From the NCBI RefSeq assembly GCF_040954835.1, contig NW_027168298.1, positions 675,001 to 739,000 on the forward strand: DNA of 64,000 nt, read 5' to 3'. A model generated the notes under the pieces. That model had not been told where the DNA came from and ran no database searches. It worked only from the letters and a program-made list of their open reading frames with translations. Position 1 is the stretch's first letter, and each line of letters starts with the position of its first letter. Shown here one piece after another: positions 1 to 10,605 of this stretch. The position numbers and the translations under genes are program-made. Source of the stretch: Lepisosteus oculatus. Lineage: Eukaryota > Chordata > Actinopteri > Semionotiformes > Lepisosteidae.

Positions 1-152
1 AATTATAACTGAAGTTTAAACAACTAGTGTTAAGTCCTTATTTTTCTGTAGTCAAAAAAAGCAAAAATTAACATTCAGGTCATGAAAAACTCAAAAAAAC
101 TCCCCAACCACTAAACTTTACCTCCCACCTGAGCGCCATCTTGAACGCCCCT
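1..152 (-). mobile_element. L1 LINE 5' end, partial
   Basis: This stretch is the reverse complement of the L1 5' leader at 11,363-11,500, including the segment that reads caagatggcgctcagg on the minus strand there. The element runs off the left edge of the window. It ends exactly where the L1 at 11,363 starts, next to the same 16-bp target site, so both are copies of one ancestral insertion. Confidence 0.8.
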
Positions 153-168
153 ACCACCAGAGAATGCT
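153..168. repeat. L1 target-site duplication copy
   Basis: The 16-bp site accaccagagaatgct is the reverse complement of the duplication that flanks the L1 at 11,347-11,362 and 18,518-18,533. It occurs again at 63,967-63,982. Confidence 0.8.
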
Positions 169-489
169 CACGATTTCGGAAGCTGTCTCCGGGACGTGCT
201 GATTCCACACATCCTGAATAAATCATGATATTGTTAGTTGCTGTAGCTAGACGTTCAAATGAGTTTCATGGCCAGATGGACTGTTTCCTCCAGCGGTATA
301 ATATTGCAGTGAGACAGCACGATGCCTGCAAGACCATGTCACGCTAAACGCCACAGATTGTGTTTGTCCGTTCGTGTCAGTCGTCCCGCAGCCACGGGAA
401 GTGGGACACAAACATGCTGCAATGCTTTCAAGACGTTAGGATTTGTTTGTGCAACATCCAAGAGGAGTACTTGTGGCTTGAATGTGAAC

Positions 490-543
490 TGTAAGTGCCC
501 GCCCCCTTTCCTCTGTAGTGCATGAGTTCCTCCCGGCATGCCC
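490..543 (+). promoter_or_regulatory. candidate distal element of the U4 promoter
   Basis: About 240 bp upstream of the U4 start there is a GC-box-like gcccgcccccttt followed by a ZNF143/Staf-like ttcctcccggcatgccc (527-543). Vertebrate snRNA genes usually carry a distal enhancer of this kind near -220. Both motifs are kept in the two other U4 units. The rest of 169-781 holds no gene that I can see; ORFs through it are chance frames. Assignment as an enhancer is inference. Confidence 0.45.
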
Positions 544-781
544 TTCGTCATTGTTCTGTCATCTTGTATTTAAAGGGTTGTATTTCTGCTGCTGAAAATA
601 AGCAACGGTTTTCTCACAACGCCCTTTGTTCCCAACGGAGCCCTTGTCTGTCATGAAATTCTTCAAAACCTCAAGCTAGAAGAAGAAGAAGACGACAAAT
701 ATGAAGCGTTATAGCAACGACATGCCATGACACGATCGATAACGATTTCCATAGGATCCCCGCGGTTGCCTGGCAACCGTC

Positions 782-926
782 AGCTTTGCGCAGTGGCAGT
801 ATCGTAGCCTGTGAGGTTTAGCCGAGGCGTGATTATTGCTAGTTGAAAACTTTTCCCAATACCCCGCTTCCGCCGGTTTGCAATACAATCGGCGAAAGCA
901 ATTTTTGACAGTCTCGTCAGAGACTG
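782..926 (+). ncRNA. U4: U4 spliceosomal snRNA, copy 1
   Basis: This 145-nt sequence matches vertebrate U4 from start to end. It starts with agctttgcgcagtggcagta, contains the U6-pairing region and 5' stem-loop, then aacttttcccaataccccg, the Sm site aatttttga and a terminal hairpin gtctcgtcagagac. U4 pairs with U6 in the U4/U6.U5 tri-snRNP and is released when the spliceosome is activated. A consensus 3' box follows at the right distance and a plausible distal element lies upstream, so this may be a working Pol II gene. Flanks are shared with the copies at 10,606 and 39,567; copies differ at only a few bases. The frame that covers it on the minus strand is not coding. Confidence 0.93.
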
Positions 927-934
927 AGCAAGGT

Positions 935-947
935 GTTTAAAGACAGA
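935..947 (+). terminator. snRNA 3' box of U4 copy 1
   Basis: GTTTAAAGACAGA lies 8 nt after the U4 3' end and matches the snRNA 3'-box consensus (GTTTN0-3AAARNNAGA) that directs Integrator-dependent 3' end formation. Confidence 0.8.
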
Positions 948-1760
948 TTTGGTCACGGTGATATCATGGTAGAAAGAAACGAACTTGTTACGTGTCAACA
1001 GAAACGCTCTTTAGCTCTTTCAGCTTTATGCAGAGAACAGCGTCTGTCGAGATTACTTTTGTGTCAGCGCGAAACGCCGTGTGCTTGTCAGTATGATTTC
1101 ATATTGCTCGTAGCGGCGCCTGGCTTTTGTCTGTCAAAAGTTAGGTTGCGCTTCTTCATGCTGCATCGTCGGCATGAGTGGAGCATTTTAAACGTCTGTA
1201 CTTACTGCGCCCCATAAGAAATCGTTTGTCCCCATTCAAAAGAGATTGTGCGATGTCCTGCAGCGTTCGCAAAGCAAACCTTTGACAGTTTGAAAAGAGG
1301 AATTTATTCTGCTTCCTGTGCGTGCAGTAGTTACAAAGTTGAACGTCTTTACACGATCTGCTGCAGTTTTCAGTGGGTGGGCTTTGTCAAATGGCTTGGA
1401 AAAACGCACTGTGTTTCGGCTCGGGAAACATCATGAGCAGTGTCCTGCATGTTTTCTGTGTATAGCTGTCTTTTAACGCATACAGAATTCATTCGAAATC
1501 ATTGATTTCTCCAATTAACAAGGGTCCCTTTTTGAACCTGCCAGAAGCATTCTTTCAATGTAACAGATTTACTCCGGGGAAGGGCAGCATGACATTGAGA
1601 GTAGCTCAAGCTTTCAGCACCTTTATCTGACTGCATGTATGCAGACACTGCTCAGAATCCCCTGTAAGATTCTCCTTCAATTACGTTTTGCAGTGCTTTA
1701 GCTCTTTCAAAAGGCTTCGCTTTGCTAGTCACAATCCAAGGCTCATGACAGCATTTGAAA
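948..1760 (+). repeat. U4-downstream cassette flank (unit B)
   Basis: Non-coding DNA that recurs inverted at 7,386-7,914 and 38,930-39,510, and partly at 18,865-19,200 and 63,300-63,640. It links the U4 gene with a tRNA-Gly locus in the cassette. I see no promoter or RNA gene inside; ORFs of 60-95 codons through it are repeated only because the DNA is repeated. Confidence 0.75.
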
Positions 1761-1771
1761 ACATTCGCAAC

Positions 1772-1835
1772 TGCGTTGGCCGGGAATCGGACCTGGGTTA
1801 ACTGCTTTGAAGGCAGCTATGCGCAACACTGGCTC
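1772..1835 (-). pseudogene. tRNA-Gly(TCC) pseudogene
   Basis: The minus strand matches the tRNA-Gly(TCC) of 18,558-18,629 over the T arm and anticodon arm (ctgccttcaaagcagt) but has lost one anticodon-loop base. The D arm and 5' acceptor are damaged and cut by the junction at about 1,835. Not expected to make tRNA. Confidence 0.7.
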
Positions 1836-1842
1836 GCTCCAG

Positions 1843-2570
1843 AATAAATCTCGCGTCGAGGGCATATTTTTTTCCATTTTACCGTGAGTCGGGCTCAGCT
1901 GCACAGAGGAGAGAGCAGAGCAATGAGGTCACGGGGACAGGGGAGTCACACGCTGGCGGTTTGAATACGCGGAAGATCACTGAGGGATCCACAGTATATG
2001 GACCCTCCGTGCGCCATCAGTCCGCACTCCGGACTCTGAATCCTGCCATCCGAGTTAAGATCTCGGCGGAACCTGAGGCGCAGTTCCTTCTTAAAACGTA
2101 ATCTGGTGAGCATTTCTAGAATCGTACTTGTATAGATGCAGCCTTTAATGTGTTGCTAGGTTAAAATTGATGACTTCTTGTATTTCAGTAGGCAACTGCC
2201 CTCTTGATTTCGGATTTAATTTCTTTATTACAGGGGCGCTTTTATGAAGACAGAGTCATGTTCAGGTACTTTGCTTGATGGAGGAAGCTCATTTCGGACT
2301 CTGTGATCTGCTCACCTGGAAAGGTCTGCTATACTACTACAAGAGAGAAGTAGAGTCTGGAAGAAGGGACAATATTATGATGCTTTGGAAGATAATGTTT
2401 TTTTTTCTTATACTGAAAATGAAAGGTAGTTGTTTCTATATGGACTCAGTCTTTGGAATTTGTATATTTATATATTTCAGTGAACCCTCAGCCATTCCTT
2501 CTGTATTGTAATTCAGTTTCTCTTTTAAAATTCCTTCCCCACTTCTAGGACCTGCAGTTGCTGAACTCCA
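1843..2570 (+). repeat. 5' part of the duplicated gene unit
   Basis: This part recurs at 20,210, 28,727, 36,775 and, inverted, at 53,379 and 61,560. It contains exon-like blocks bounded by splice signals: a block ending in acgtaatctg before gtgagc (about 2,105), and a block after an acceptor ttattacag (about 2,234) that ends near 2,390. The first block has stops in all frames and looks like 5' untranslated exon. Copy 4 (37,215-37,421) keeps the longest frame through the second block. Confidence 0.5.
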
Positions 2571-3531
2571 CAATGGCTTCTATTGGAAAGTCTGTGACTG
2601 AGACCAAGTAAGTGTTCACTTTTTTATGAAACCATTATTTATTTAGGAGCAATGAGCAATTCTTATATAAATGCAATAAAATCATTATGCTCAAACTATG
2701 AGAGAGAAAATTAAGGATAATTTAAGAAATCAGTCTTAGCTTGTTTCTATACACAGATGGTATTATTTATTTTCAAAGGAAACCCGCGCGGATTCCCCTG
2801 GTGTGCAAGATGTACCTGAATACTCTTGATCAGCTTCCTGCTCACTTGAAGAGGGCGTGTATGAAGCACGCCACGGCAGAAAAGATCAGGATGGCCTCTC
2901 AACAGGCGAGGGAGGACATGATGAATCACCTGAAGAACGGGGTCATCGTGGATTACCACAGAATAGAGATCGTGTCTGGTGAGGCAAACAGGATAGTGGT
3001 TGTAAGACTGCTAGAGTCCTTGGGCCTTTTTGTACATGAGAAGCCTGAAGACACATTGGCAAGGTGAGATATTTTTAATCTGTAAGGCTTCTGTAGTTTC
3101 TTTTTGAAATCATTGTTACAACATATTATGTAAAAGCATGTTGAAAAGAATCTACCTGCATTCCAGCGGCCCTGAGCAAGAGGCCGCTGTCCAGGAGGAA
3201 GAGATGCCAGAGGCTGCTCTAGAAACTGAAACAGAAGCGGATAAGGAAGGGGAAGATGTGAGCTCTGAAGAACTCTATCAGCAGTAAGACTTTTTTATTT
3301 TTCAGATGTATCTATTTTTTACTAAAATTCTAATTTGTCTTATAGGTATAAAATGTTTAAACCGGTGTTTTATATCCTTACAGGCCCTGAGTAGTTAAAA
3401 AGTATCAGCAGGCCGGAAGAGAGTGGCCCAAGCTGGACTCTATAGAAAGCACTCCCTGGATGCTCCTCTCCTGATTGGATTCAAACAGTACCTTACCAAG
3501 GATCTGGGAGTGGCAAATTATTCTCAGGAGG
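2571..3531 (+). pseudogene. multi-exon protein gene fragment, family not recognised
   Basis: Four exon-like blocks join in one frame with consistent splice phases: 2,571-2,607 (ATG start, donor gtaagt), about 2,780-3,064 (donor gtgaga), 3,167-about 3,281 (donor gtaaga) and 3,384-3,531 (donor gtattt). The second block encodes a helical basic segment (LNTLDQLPAHLKRACMKHA and onward), the third an acidic linker rich in Glu, and the fourth a segment containing APLLIGFKQYLTKDLG. An in-frame TAA early in the fourth block breaks the frame, and no further exons follow. Because introns are kept, this is a genomic duplicate, not a retrocopy. A partial, frameshifted copy of the second block lies at 21,125-21,320. 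I cannot name the family. The last segment vaguely resembles the N-terminal core-binding part of tyrosine recombinases, a weak guess. Confidence 0.55.
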
Positions 3532-5726
3532 TATTTATTTTTTAAAGGCATTTAAAATTAAGCAATGGTATCTTCATTGTAAATGTTTTTATTTCTTAGC
3601 TTAAAATTCACCCATGTGAAATGATGTCAGCCATAAACATCATGACTCTATATTTCCTACCTGAATCTATTCTACTTAAATTATTACATTATACACAATT
3701 TGAGTTCATTTTAAAAAGTAAAAGGTAATGAAAGGAATGCATTTTCATAAGAAAGATAATACCGATATGCATGTGATAATCTTCCTTATATCATGTAGTG
3801 CATCATTTGGACACTTTGTGGGCTTCAAATACAAAGAAAATCATGTTCTATGGTACAAGATAAATACAAAACTTAAGCTTCTTTATAAAGCATAAGCAAT
3901 CATTTATTACATCGCTTCTTGAATTAAATCTTTTGACAAGAGGTAAGACTTCTGTTACATTTAAACCCATGTTTAGCTGTGTTTTTTAGATTTAACTGAA
4001 CCAATTTCTGTGTGTGATAATGTCCTTGAATTCTGACAACATCACACTAAATTACATGATATAAAACAGCTAATGTTTCTAGAGATAAAGTTTCTGAGAT
4101 GCTTCTAATTACTTTTTATTACCAGGGACAGTTTAATTCACCTTGTACAGTACTGTAAGACCAAGATGCTTTTTTTAAAAGTTATTTAACATTTTATAGA
4201 ACTTTGTCTACTATGGCAACATGATGTGCTTGGTGAAACTTGGAAAAATACTGCTTGGCCACTTATCTTAAGATAAAGATAGGATAAAGGTTTATCTTTT
4301 GCACCTACCTGACCCCCAGGGAAGGCCAATGCTTTCTAAGTTGATGGTTCCCTACAGTAGACTGTACTTTAATTTCAAAGGTAATGTATATTGACCCAAA
4401 TCAGTTTTGGAATCCAATCTACTGACGAGATGGAGCACATCCTTTTTTCAGGATTTTAGCATCATACGTTTGGTATATTTAGTCCCTAATGCTGAAAGAA
4501 ATGATCATAGAACATTTGGACACTTTGTGGGCTTGAAATACAAAGCAAATCATGTACTATGGTACAAGATAAATACAAAACTTAAGCTTTTATTTTAATT
4601 AGATTTGTTTATAAAGCATAAGCAATCATTTATTACATTAATATATGTGAAAATAACATTTTAGCATCATACGTTTAGTATATTTAGTCCCTAATGCTGA
4701 AAGAAATGATCATAGAACATGACATCTAACCTTACCTGCGGTGTTTTTAATCCCTATTGCTCAATGCACGGTGAAAGCATTCCATACATGTGTCTGACAA
4801 TGAGGAATGGGCCCCTGAGACAGTCATTTGCCTGTTTCACAAATGATCGTATTTTACTAGAGATTCTGTTTGGGATTCAGATGTGCATTCGGACAGCAAT
4901 CCCTTTCAAGAAATGATACGTTCTGGATGAGGTCAAAGGTGCTGGAACACTGTATCTAGGATGTGTTTGCAGAGACTGTGTGTCTCCTGCTTCAATGCAG
5001 TGATAAACAGATGTGCTCCTTTAATTTATTGGTACATGCCCAGGGCAGTAAGCAGTCTGAGGATTTATTTCCAGATGGCATAGAGCAGTGAAGCAGTGAA
5101 GTAGTGCAAAACACTGGATCATTATATTATTAGAATCTATTCTACTTAAATTATTACATTATACTCAATTTGAGTTCATTTTAAAAAGTAAAAGGTAATG
5201 AAAGGAATGCATTTTCATAAGAAAGATAATACCGATATGCATGTGATAATCTTCCTTATATCATGTAGTGCGTCATTTGGACACTTTGTGGGCTTGAAAT
5301 ACAAAGAAAATCATGTTCTATGGTACAAGATAAATACAAAACTTAAGCTTTTATTTTAATTAGATTTGTTTATAAAGCATAAGCAATCATTTATTACATT
5401 AATATATGTGGAAATAACATTTTAGCATCATATGTTTAGTATATTTAGTCCCTAATGCCGAAAGAAATGATCATTTGTTTAACATGCACGGGTCTGTCTC
5501 AAAGGATGCAGTACTCCTGAAGGGTCTCAAACCCTACATTTCGGATGCCTAGCTGTATCCCTCACATGTGGCACCTCAGAATGACTTCTAACCTTACCTG
5601 TGGTGTATTCAGTCCCTATTGCTCAATGCACGGTGTACATACTGCACATATGTGTCTTGAGAATGAGGAATGGGCCCCTGAGACAGTCATTTGCCTGTTT
5701 CACAAACAGGGACCTGGACCTAGACC
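3532..5726. repeat. AT-rich repeat block with internal direct repeats
   Basis: No gene is seen. A block starting ggacactttgtgggctt occurs three times (about 3,809, 4,518 and 5,278). A second block with gcccctgagacagtcatt occurs at about 4,810 and 5,675. Both recur in the inverted-repeat arms (21,320-22,200; 27,150-27,800 and mirrors). No terminal repeats or coding capacity identify the family. Confidence 0.6.
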
Positions 5727-5800
5727 TGGCCCGTACAGGGCTCAAACCCGCGACCTTGGCGTTATTAGCACCACGCTCTAACCAACTGAGCTAACCGGCC
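5727..5800 (-). tRNA. tRNA-Ile: tRNA-Ile(AAT), worn
   Basis: On the minus strand 74 nt match vertebrate tRNA-Ile(AAT): the A box tagctcagttggtta is intact and the anticodon loop reads ctAATaa. The T loop has changed (gggtttgagccc where ggttcgatccc is expected), losing C56 of the B box. No T4 terminator follows closely. It is either a weak gene or a recent pseudogene. Confidence 0.7.
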
Positions 5801-6049
5801 TCACGACAGTGCTCCTCTCTGTGCTGCAAAAAATCAAACTCAGGGAATTTCTTTTGTCTTCCTTTGAATAGAAAGCCGTGTAATTCAGTGTACGGGCTTT
5901 CTCGTGCAGTTTCATGGTTCTTGTAACCCAAATCCTACACTGGCCTAAAGTGCCCCCCCATTTCACAGCATTTTTCAGCTGATTTAAAATGTACCTAAAG
6001 GAGAAGCATTATTGAAGACCATCAATTACCAAGAGCTTTTGTCAAAGGT
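5801..6049. other. no feature recognised
   Basis: Single-copy-looking spacer between tRNA-Ile and the SINE. No RNA gene, coding exon or known repeat is visible. Confidence 0.4.
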
Positions 6050-6350
6050 TTTGGTGGTCATTTTGAATGACCACAGAGCGCTGTGACCTCGGTTTTACAT
6101 CTCATCCAAAAGACAGCGCCCTTTTACAACACAGCATCTCCGTCACTATACTGGGGCATTGGGACCCGCACAGACCTCAGGGTGAGCACCCCCCCGCCGG
6201 CACCATTAACACCGCTTCCAGCTGGAAGCTTTGTTTTTCCCTGTAGCTCATCCTCATCCAGGTACTGACCTGGCTCACACCTGCTTAGCTTCAGTGGGTA
6301 TTCAGTTGCGAGTTGCAAGGGGATGCAAGTGATGGAGCCGCTCGCTGCAA
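6050..6350 (-). mobile_element. 5S rRNA-like SINE fragment
   Basis: The segment atccaggtactgacctggct followed by gcttagcttcagtggg resembles the reverse complement of the 3' half of 5S rRNA (tactaaccaggc, gcttagcttc). The body with ctatactggggcattggga is of a type I recall as widespread in fish repeats. It abuts the tRNA-Gly at 6,358. Family assignment is from memory, not a search. Confidence 0.5.
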
Positions 6351-6357
6351 AAGCCAC

Positions 6358-6428
6358 TGCATTGGCCGGGAATCTAACCCGAGCCTCCCGCGTGGCAAGC
6401 GAGAATTCTACCACTGAACCACCAATGC
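6358..6428 (-). tRNA. tRNA-Gly: tRNA-Gly(GCC), possibly pseudogene
   Basis: On the minus strand 71 nt match tRNA-Gly(GCC): acceptor gcattgg pairs with ccaatgc, the A box is tggttcagtggtaga and the anticodon is GCC. The B box reads ggttAgattcc, so the invariant C56 is lost, which weakens both TFIIIC binding and the G19-C56 tertiary pair. Confidence 0.7.
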
Positions 6429-6641
6429 TCAGTGCCTGGGCCTTCAAAAAAGACGCTTTTTTGGTGCTCTGTGCAAAACGCGTCGACATCTGCTTCCAGC
6501 TGCAAAATGTCATTTGCGGACGCTGAAGAACTTATTTCCAAGGCAGCGGGTACAAGCGATTGGGCGTTTTAAAACCACCAGGAACAGCAAAGAGGCACGC
6601 TTCTTTGCTTGTGCCGAAACACACCGACTGAAGGCGGACAA

Positions 6642-6723
6642 CGTAGTCGGCAGGATTGGAACCTGTGCGGGGAGACCCCAATGGATTTCTAGTCCATCGC
6701 CTTAACCACTCAGCCACGACTAC
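6642..6723 (-). tRNA. tRNA-Ser: tRNA-Ser(AGA)
   Basis: On the minus strand 82 nt match vertebrate tRNA-Ser(AGA) with its long variable arm (ggggtctcccc), anticodon AGA in ctAGAaa, and acceptor gtagtcg pairing with cgactac. The T loop has C where purine 57 is expected (ggttccaatcc). Most other positions are intact, so this is the best tRNA in the left block. Related worn copies lie at 38,093-38,135 and 43,676-43,757. Confidence 0.8.
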
Positions 6724-7385
6724 AGCAAGCCTCACCGCCGCTGCGTTCTTGCTACAATCTTACCTGGATCGCGAGGCGCCGGCGGAAGCCTATTTCAAAG
6801 TCGTTCTCCGTTTCAAAAAACATTTCCAAAATACAAGCCTTGCAGACAGACACGCCTCAGAGGACTTAAGGGTGGCTTCATGTCGGAATGATAAAGTCTC
6901 CCCGTCCGGACATGAAAATGCCACTTTGTTACACACAAAAAAAGAATCAACAACAGAGAAATGCCCACAAGCATTTGAAAAGCCGCACCACGTCGCACTT
7001 GAAATAGCTCTTACATTAGTGGTAGACACAGGAATCGCCTTTTTATTTACGCTCTTACCAACGCGATGGAAAGCAAAACAAAGCAAAGCAGAGCAAAACA
7101 AAACGAACAAACGAAAACCCTCACGTCCCGCACTTGCATATAACGCTGTTACGTGCCCAAGCGGTATTGTACGTCATCCTAGCACTGCACCCCGGGTCGT
7201 ACGGTATATGGGAACGAGCACACGCCACGAATCGTCTCGAATCACTCCCTACAGCTGTAAGGCGCCTTGAAGCGTGCACCCCCAACATTCTTCTTTGCGC
7301 ATCTGTGAAAGGTAAACTCTTGAGCAAACTCTGAACCAGCTCTAAGGAAACTAATCCGATTAGACGTTACTTTGACTCATCCTTT
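6724..7385. repeat. tRNA-Ser-flanking cassette (unit C)
   Basis: Non-coding flank of the tRNA-Ser locus. It recurs at 38,136-38,790 with few differences, partly inverted at 25,300-25,700 and its mirror 56,800-57,200, and as a diverged form at 43,760-44,385. It contains an A-rich stretch built from aaagcaaaac-like words (7,070-7,115). The frame of about 200 codons through it is not conserved as protein. Confidence 0.65.
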
Positions 7386-7914
7386 AAGGGACCCTTGTTA
7401 ATTGGAGAAATCAATGATTTCGAATGAATTCTGTATGCGTTAAAAGACAGCTATACACAGAAAACATGCAGGACACTGCTCATGATGTTTCCCGAGCCGA
7501 AACACAGTGCATTTTTCCAAGCCATTTGACAAAGCCCGCCCACTGAAAACTGCAGCAGATCGTGTAAAGGCGTTCAACTTTGTAACTACTGCACGCACAG
7601 GAAGCAGAATAAATTCCTCTTTTCAAACTGTCAAAGGTTTGCTGCAGGACATCGCACAATCTCTTTTGAACGGGGACAAACGATTTCTTATGGGGCGCAG
7701 TAAGTACAGACGTTTATAAAGCTCCACTCATGCCGACGATGCAGCATGAAGAAGCGCAACCTAACGTTTGACAGACAAAAGCCGGGCGCCGCTACGAGCA
7801 ATATGAAATCAAACTGACAGCACACGGCGTTTCGCGCTGACTCAAAAGTGATCTCGACAGACGATGTTCTCTGCATAACGCTGAAAGAGCTAAAGAGCGT
7901 TTCTGTTGAGACGT
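7386..7914 (-). repeat. unit B, inverted copy cut by a transposon
   Basis: This stretch is the reverse complement of about 980-1,530. It stops at 7,914-7,916 where the 2.6-kb element begins, and the same unit resumes at 10,543. Comparison with the uninterrupted copy at 39,500-39,510 fixes the insertion point. Confidence 0.75.
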
Positions 7915-8084
7915 AACCCATTGGGCAAAAGACGTATAATATACGTCTATTAAACGCATATCTTAGACGTCTAAATGTGGTCTACAATTCGTCTAGAATG
8001 AAATTCTAATATACGTCTAAAGTTAAACGTCAATTATACGTCTATATTTAGACGTTCATTATACATAAATGGTTGGAGTTCTAT

Positions 8085-8245
8085 TATACGGATAAATTTA
8101 GAGGACTATTATACATATATGGTTGGAGTTCCGGATAACTTTAGAGGTCTATTATACGTATATGGTTAGAGGTCTATTATACGGATAACATTAGAGGTCT
8201 ATTATACGTATATGGGTAGAGGTCTATTATACATCAAAGATAGAT
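8085..8245. repeat. minisatellite inside transposon copy 1
   Basis: Tandem repeats of the word agaggtctattatacg, spaced by atatggtt or gataac. The same array in the copy at 44,560-44,775 is longer by extra units. Confidence 0.75.
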
Positions 8246-10176
8246 TTTATAGGTGTAGAAACAAGTAAAACAAGCCAATGATTAGGTTTAGAAATGTATT
8301 CTGAAAATACACATTCACACCTGAAACATATGTATTTCAAATTATACATTGTATACAATCAATCAACAATCAACATATGGGCAATAATCATAAAAACACA
8401 ACTAGTCTTAAACTTCAGCTACAAATTCTGGTAACATGGCAATATACAGTATAGTAATGACAAACACAAAACTAATTACATTAACACACTAACTCAAAAC
8501 CACATTTTGATTCAAATATACATTTTAAAATGTACAACTTCTATATTTCCAAGAAAAAAATATTACATAAAATATAAAATATTACAATGGAAGTTAAGAC
8601 GATTTTTGTCCACTATTTGCAAACCCTGTCTAATTGTCCTAACAGTTAGAACCAAAAACCTATTATTTTCAGAGTCCAGATCTCCTGGCCCCCTGCCTTG
8701 CATATGCATTCTTCAAGTAACACATTGCGTGCTCCTTTATTTCTTTTTCTGTTGATGTAGGGTGGGACTTCAGCACCGCAGCTAGGAGAAAATTATATAA
8801 TATTACTTCCCAAATAAATGATGATTAATATCTTCTTTAGTATAATCTAAAAAATGAACGGTTTACTAAGCTCAAAGCTGAAATAAATGTATAAAATTTG
8901 GCTTGCATCATAGCAGTTGAGCAATAAAGTCTGTCCTAATTAAAGAGTACCCAAAGTTTGAAAGTACAACATAGAATAAGAATAAGAGAAACGGCAAAAC
9001 GATTTTGTGTCATCTTCCCCATTCACACTATTTTATGTGCCATTTTTTTGCTTATTCACATACTATTTTAATCAAAATAATATTAAGAAAGATCTGTATG
9101 TATTCAGATAGTATTATTATTGTTCATACTTACTCGTCAAAAGAGGATTGCTGAGATATTTTCGGATATACTTTTACGTTTGAAAAACGTGTCCAAAATG
9201 GTGACCAACGAATACTAGCAATGCATTGTGGTATATAACCGGAAAATATGCTGGGTTCGATATTTTCTCAACGTATGCGTTTATTAATGTTGTCGATATT
9301 ATGGTTGAAATTTAACATTGATAATACATCGCTGCTATGAGCTGATGTGCAATTTTAACGCATGCAATAAGTAAGGATCGGTCACTGTTGTATGGTATTA
9401 TATATAATGACATTATGGAATAGGATGGGGACAGGCCTGGCATCACGGGGGGAGGGGGGAATGTCGCCCCTTCAGTTTTGGGCAAAAAGTTTTACCTAAC
9501 TTAATTTGCACCCTAAAAAAATAGTTGTACTTTGTCAATGGTCAGACAACACTAAATGACACGAACAGTCACTCAGTCTGTTTGATAGGCAGGAGGGCTA
9601 TCCGTCCAGGAACTGCACATATTATTGAGTGTCAACATTACGATCCTGTTTGCTCAGGTGGACCGATTCCTTGCAGTAGTTTATCATTATACTTAAAATC
9701 GTTTTATAACTAGGACTAGTTATAGCAGTCTGTGCTTTCTGTTGGTTTTACAACATTTTTTTCTTAACGATTCAGAACGTCCATGTAGCTGCAAAAATGA
9801 ACGCTTATGGTACTTTTCGCTCCAGGCAATACAAACCTTGAGAGTGACGAAAAATGTGAAACTAAACTTCATCGCAAATACCAGATTGCTAGTCGTTATC
9901 TTCTATCATGAAGCACTAATCAATGGCATAGCTGCGAGATTTCATTTGGGTAGCTGCACCGTACAGCTCCGTTTCAACTGAAATATCACTCCCCCCTCAG
10001 AATTTCAGACGCCCCCCTACAGATTTTTCCTCGGGCACCGCGCACTGATGGGGGACTTTTGTCAAGAAAATAAAAATAGAAACTCTATAGGCACTCAAAC
10101 ATTTTACTGTTTTTTTTCAGGCAGGTGGCAAGACCCCCTCAGCAAAACCCTTGTATGCCAAGCTGTGGGCATTGAT

Positions 10177-10353
10177 TGTGTGCCGCAACTAGGAGTATAC
10201 GGCACTCTGCACAGTGTACGAAGTAAATTATTTTCGCAGTAATTAATTTATTATATTTACTATATTTATTATACACGTGTAAATTAATTGCTGCGAAAAT
10301 AATTTACTTCGTACACTGTGCAGAGTGCCGTATACTCCTAGTTGCGGCACACA
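10177..10353. repeat. 74-bp hairpin with 29-bp loop, transposon copy 1
   Basis: Arms 10,177-10,250 and 10,280-10,353 are reverse complements with a single visible mismatch. The 29-nt loop runs 10,251-10,279 and ends in tacacgtg. It lies near the right end of the element. Confidence 0.85.
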
Positions 10354-10584
10354 CGATACATACAGTAAAAAGCCTCAGGCACTGTGTTAGATGTGTTTTC
10401 GACGTTATATATGCGTTTGTTAATGTCGTCAATTTTACGGTTGCAATTCGACGTTGATTATACTTCGAGGCGACGTATATATACGTATAGCCGTAATTTC
10501 ACCGTAAATATACGTATATTCGACGAATCAATGCCCACTGGGAACAAGCTCGCTTCTTTCTACCATGATGTCACCATGACCAAA

Positions 10585-10597
10585 TCTGTCTTTAAAC
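10585..10597 (-). terminator. snRNA 3' box of U4 copy 2
   Basis: The minus strand reads GTTTAAAGACAGA 8 nt after the U4 3' end, identical to copy 1. Confidence 0.75.
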
Positions 10598-10605
10598 ACC
10601 TTGCT

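Larger units (their letters stand above)
7917..10542. mobile_element. non-autonomous DNA transposon with CCCAGTGGGCA ends, copy 1
   Basis: The element starts cccattgggcaaaagacgta and ends with tgcccactggg, giving imperfect 11-bp terminal inverted repeats. Uninterrupted DNA at 39,500 reads gacgtaacaagctcg; here gacgtaa precedes and aacaagctcg follows the element, so the target AA is duplicated (7,915-7,916 and 10,543-10,544). Sub-terminal DNA is full of short palindromes such as gacgtataatatacgtc. The longest frame is about 80 codons, so no transposase is encoded. Other copies are at 41,841 and 44,386. I cannot assign a superfamily. Confidence 0.75.

Noticed and set aside
1198-1225. gtacttactgcg resembling the start of U1 snRNA (atacttacctg)
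   Set aside because: Only about eight bases agree, and no U1 stem-loops or Sm site follow.
6656-7270. 204-codon open frame across tRNA-Ser and unit C
   Set aside because: It starts inside the tRNA and crosses an A-rich stretch. The related copy at 38,136 shifts the frame boundaries, and no domain is visible.
9420-10045. G-rich start and C-rich end inside transposon copy 1, possibly a nested element
   Set aside because: The ends (cacggggggaggggg and cccccctcagaat) do not form a clear terminal repeat, and no empty site is available in the window.
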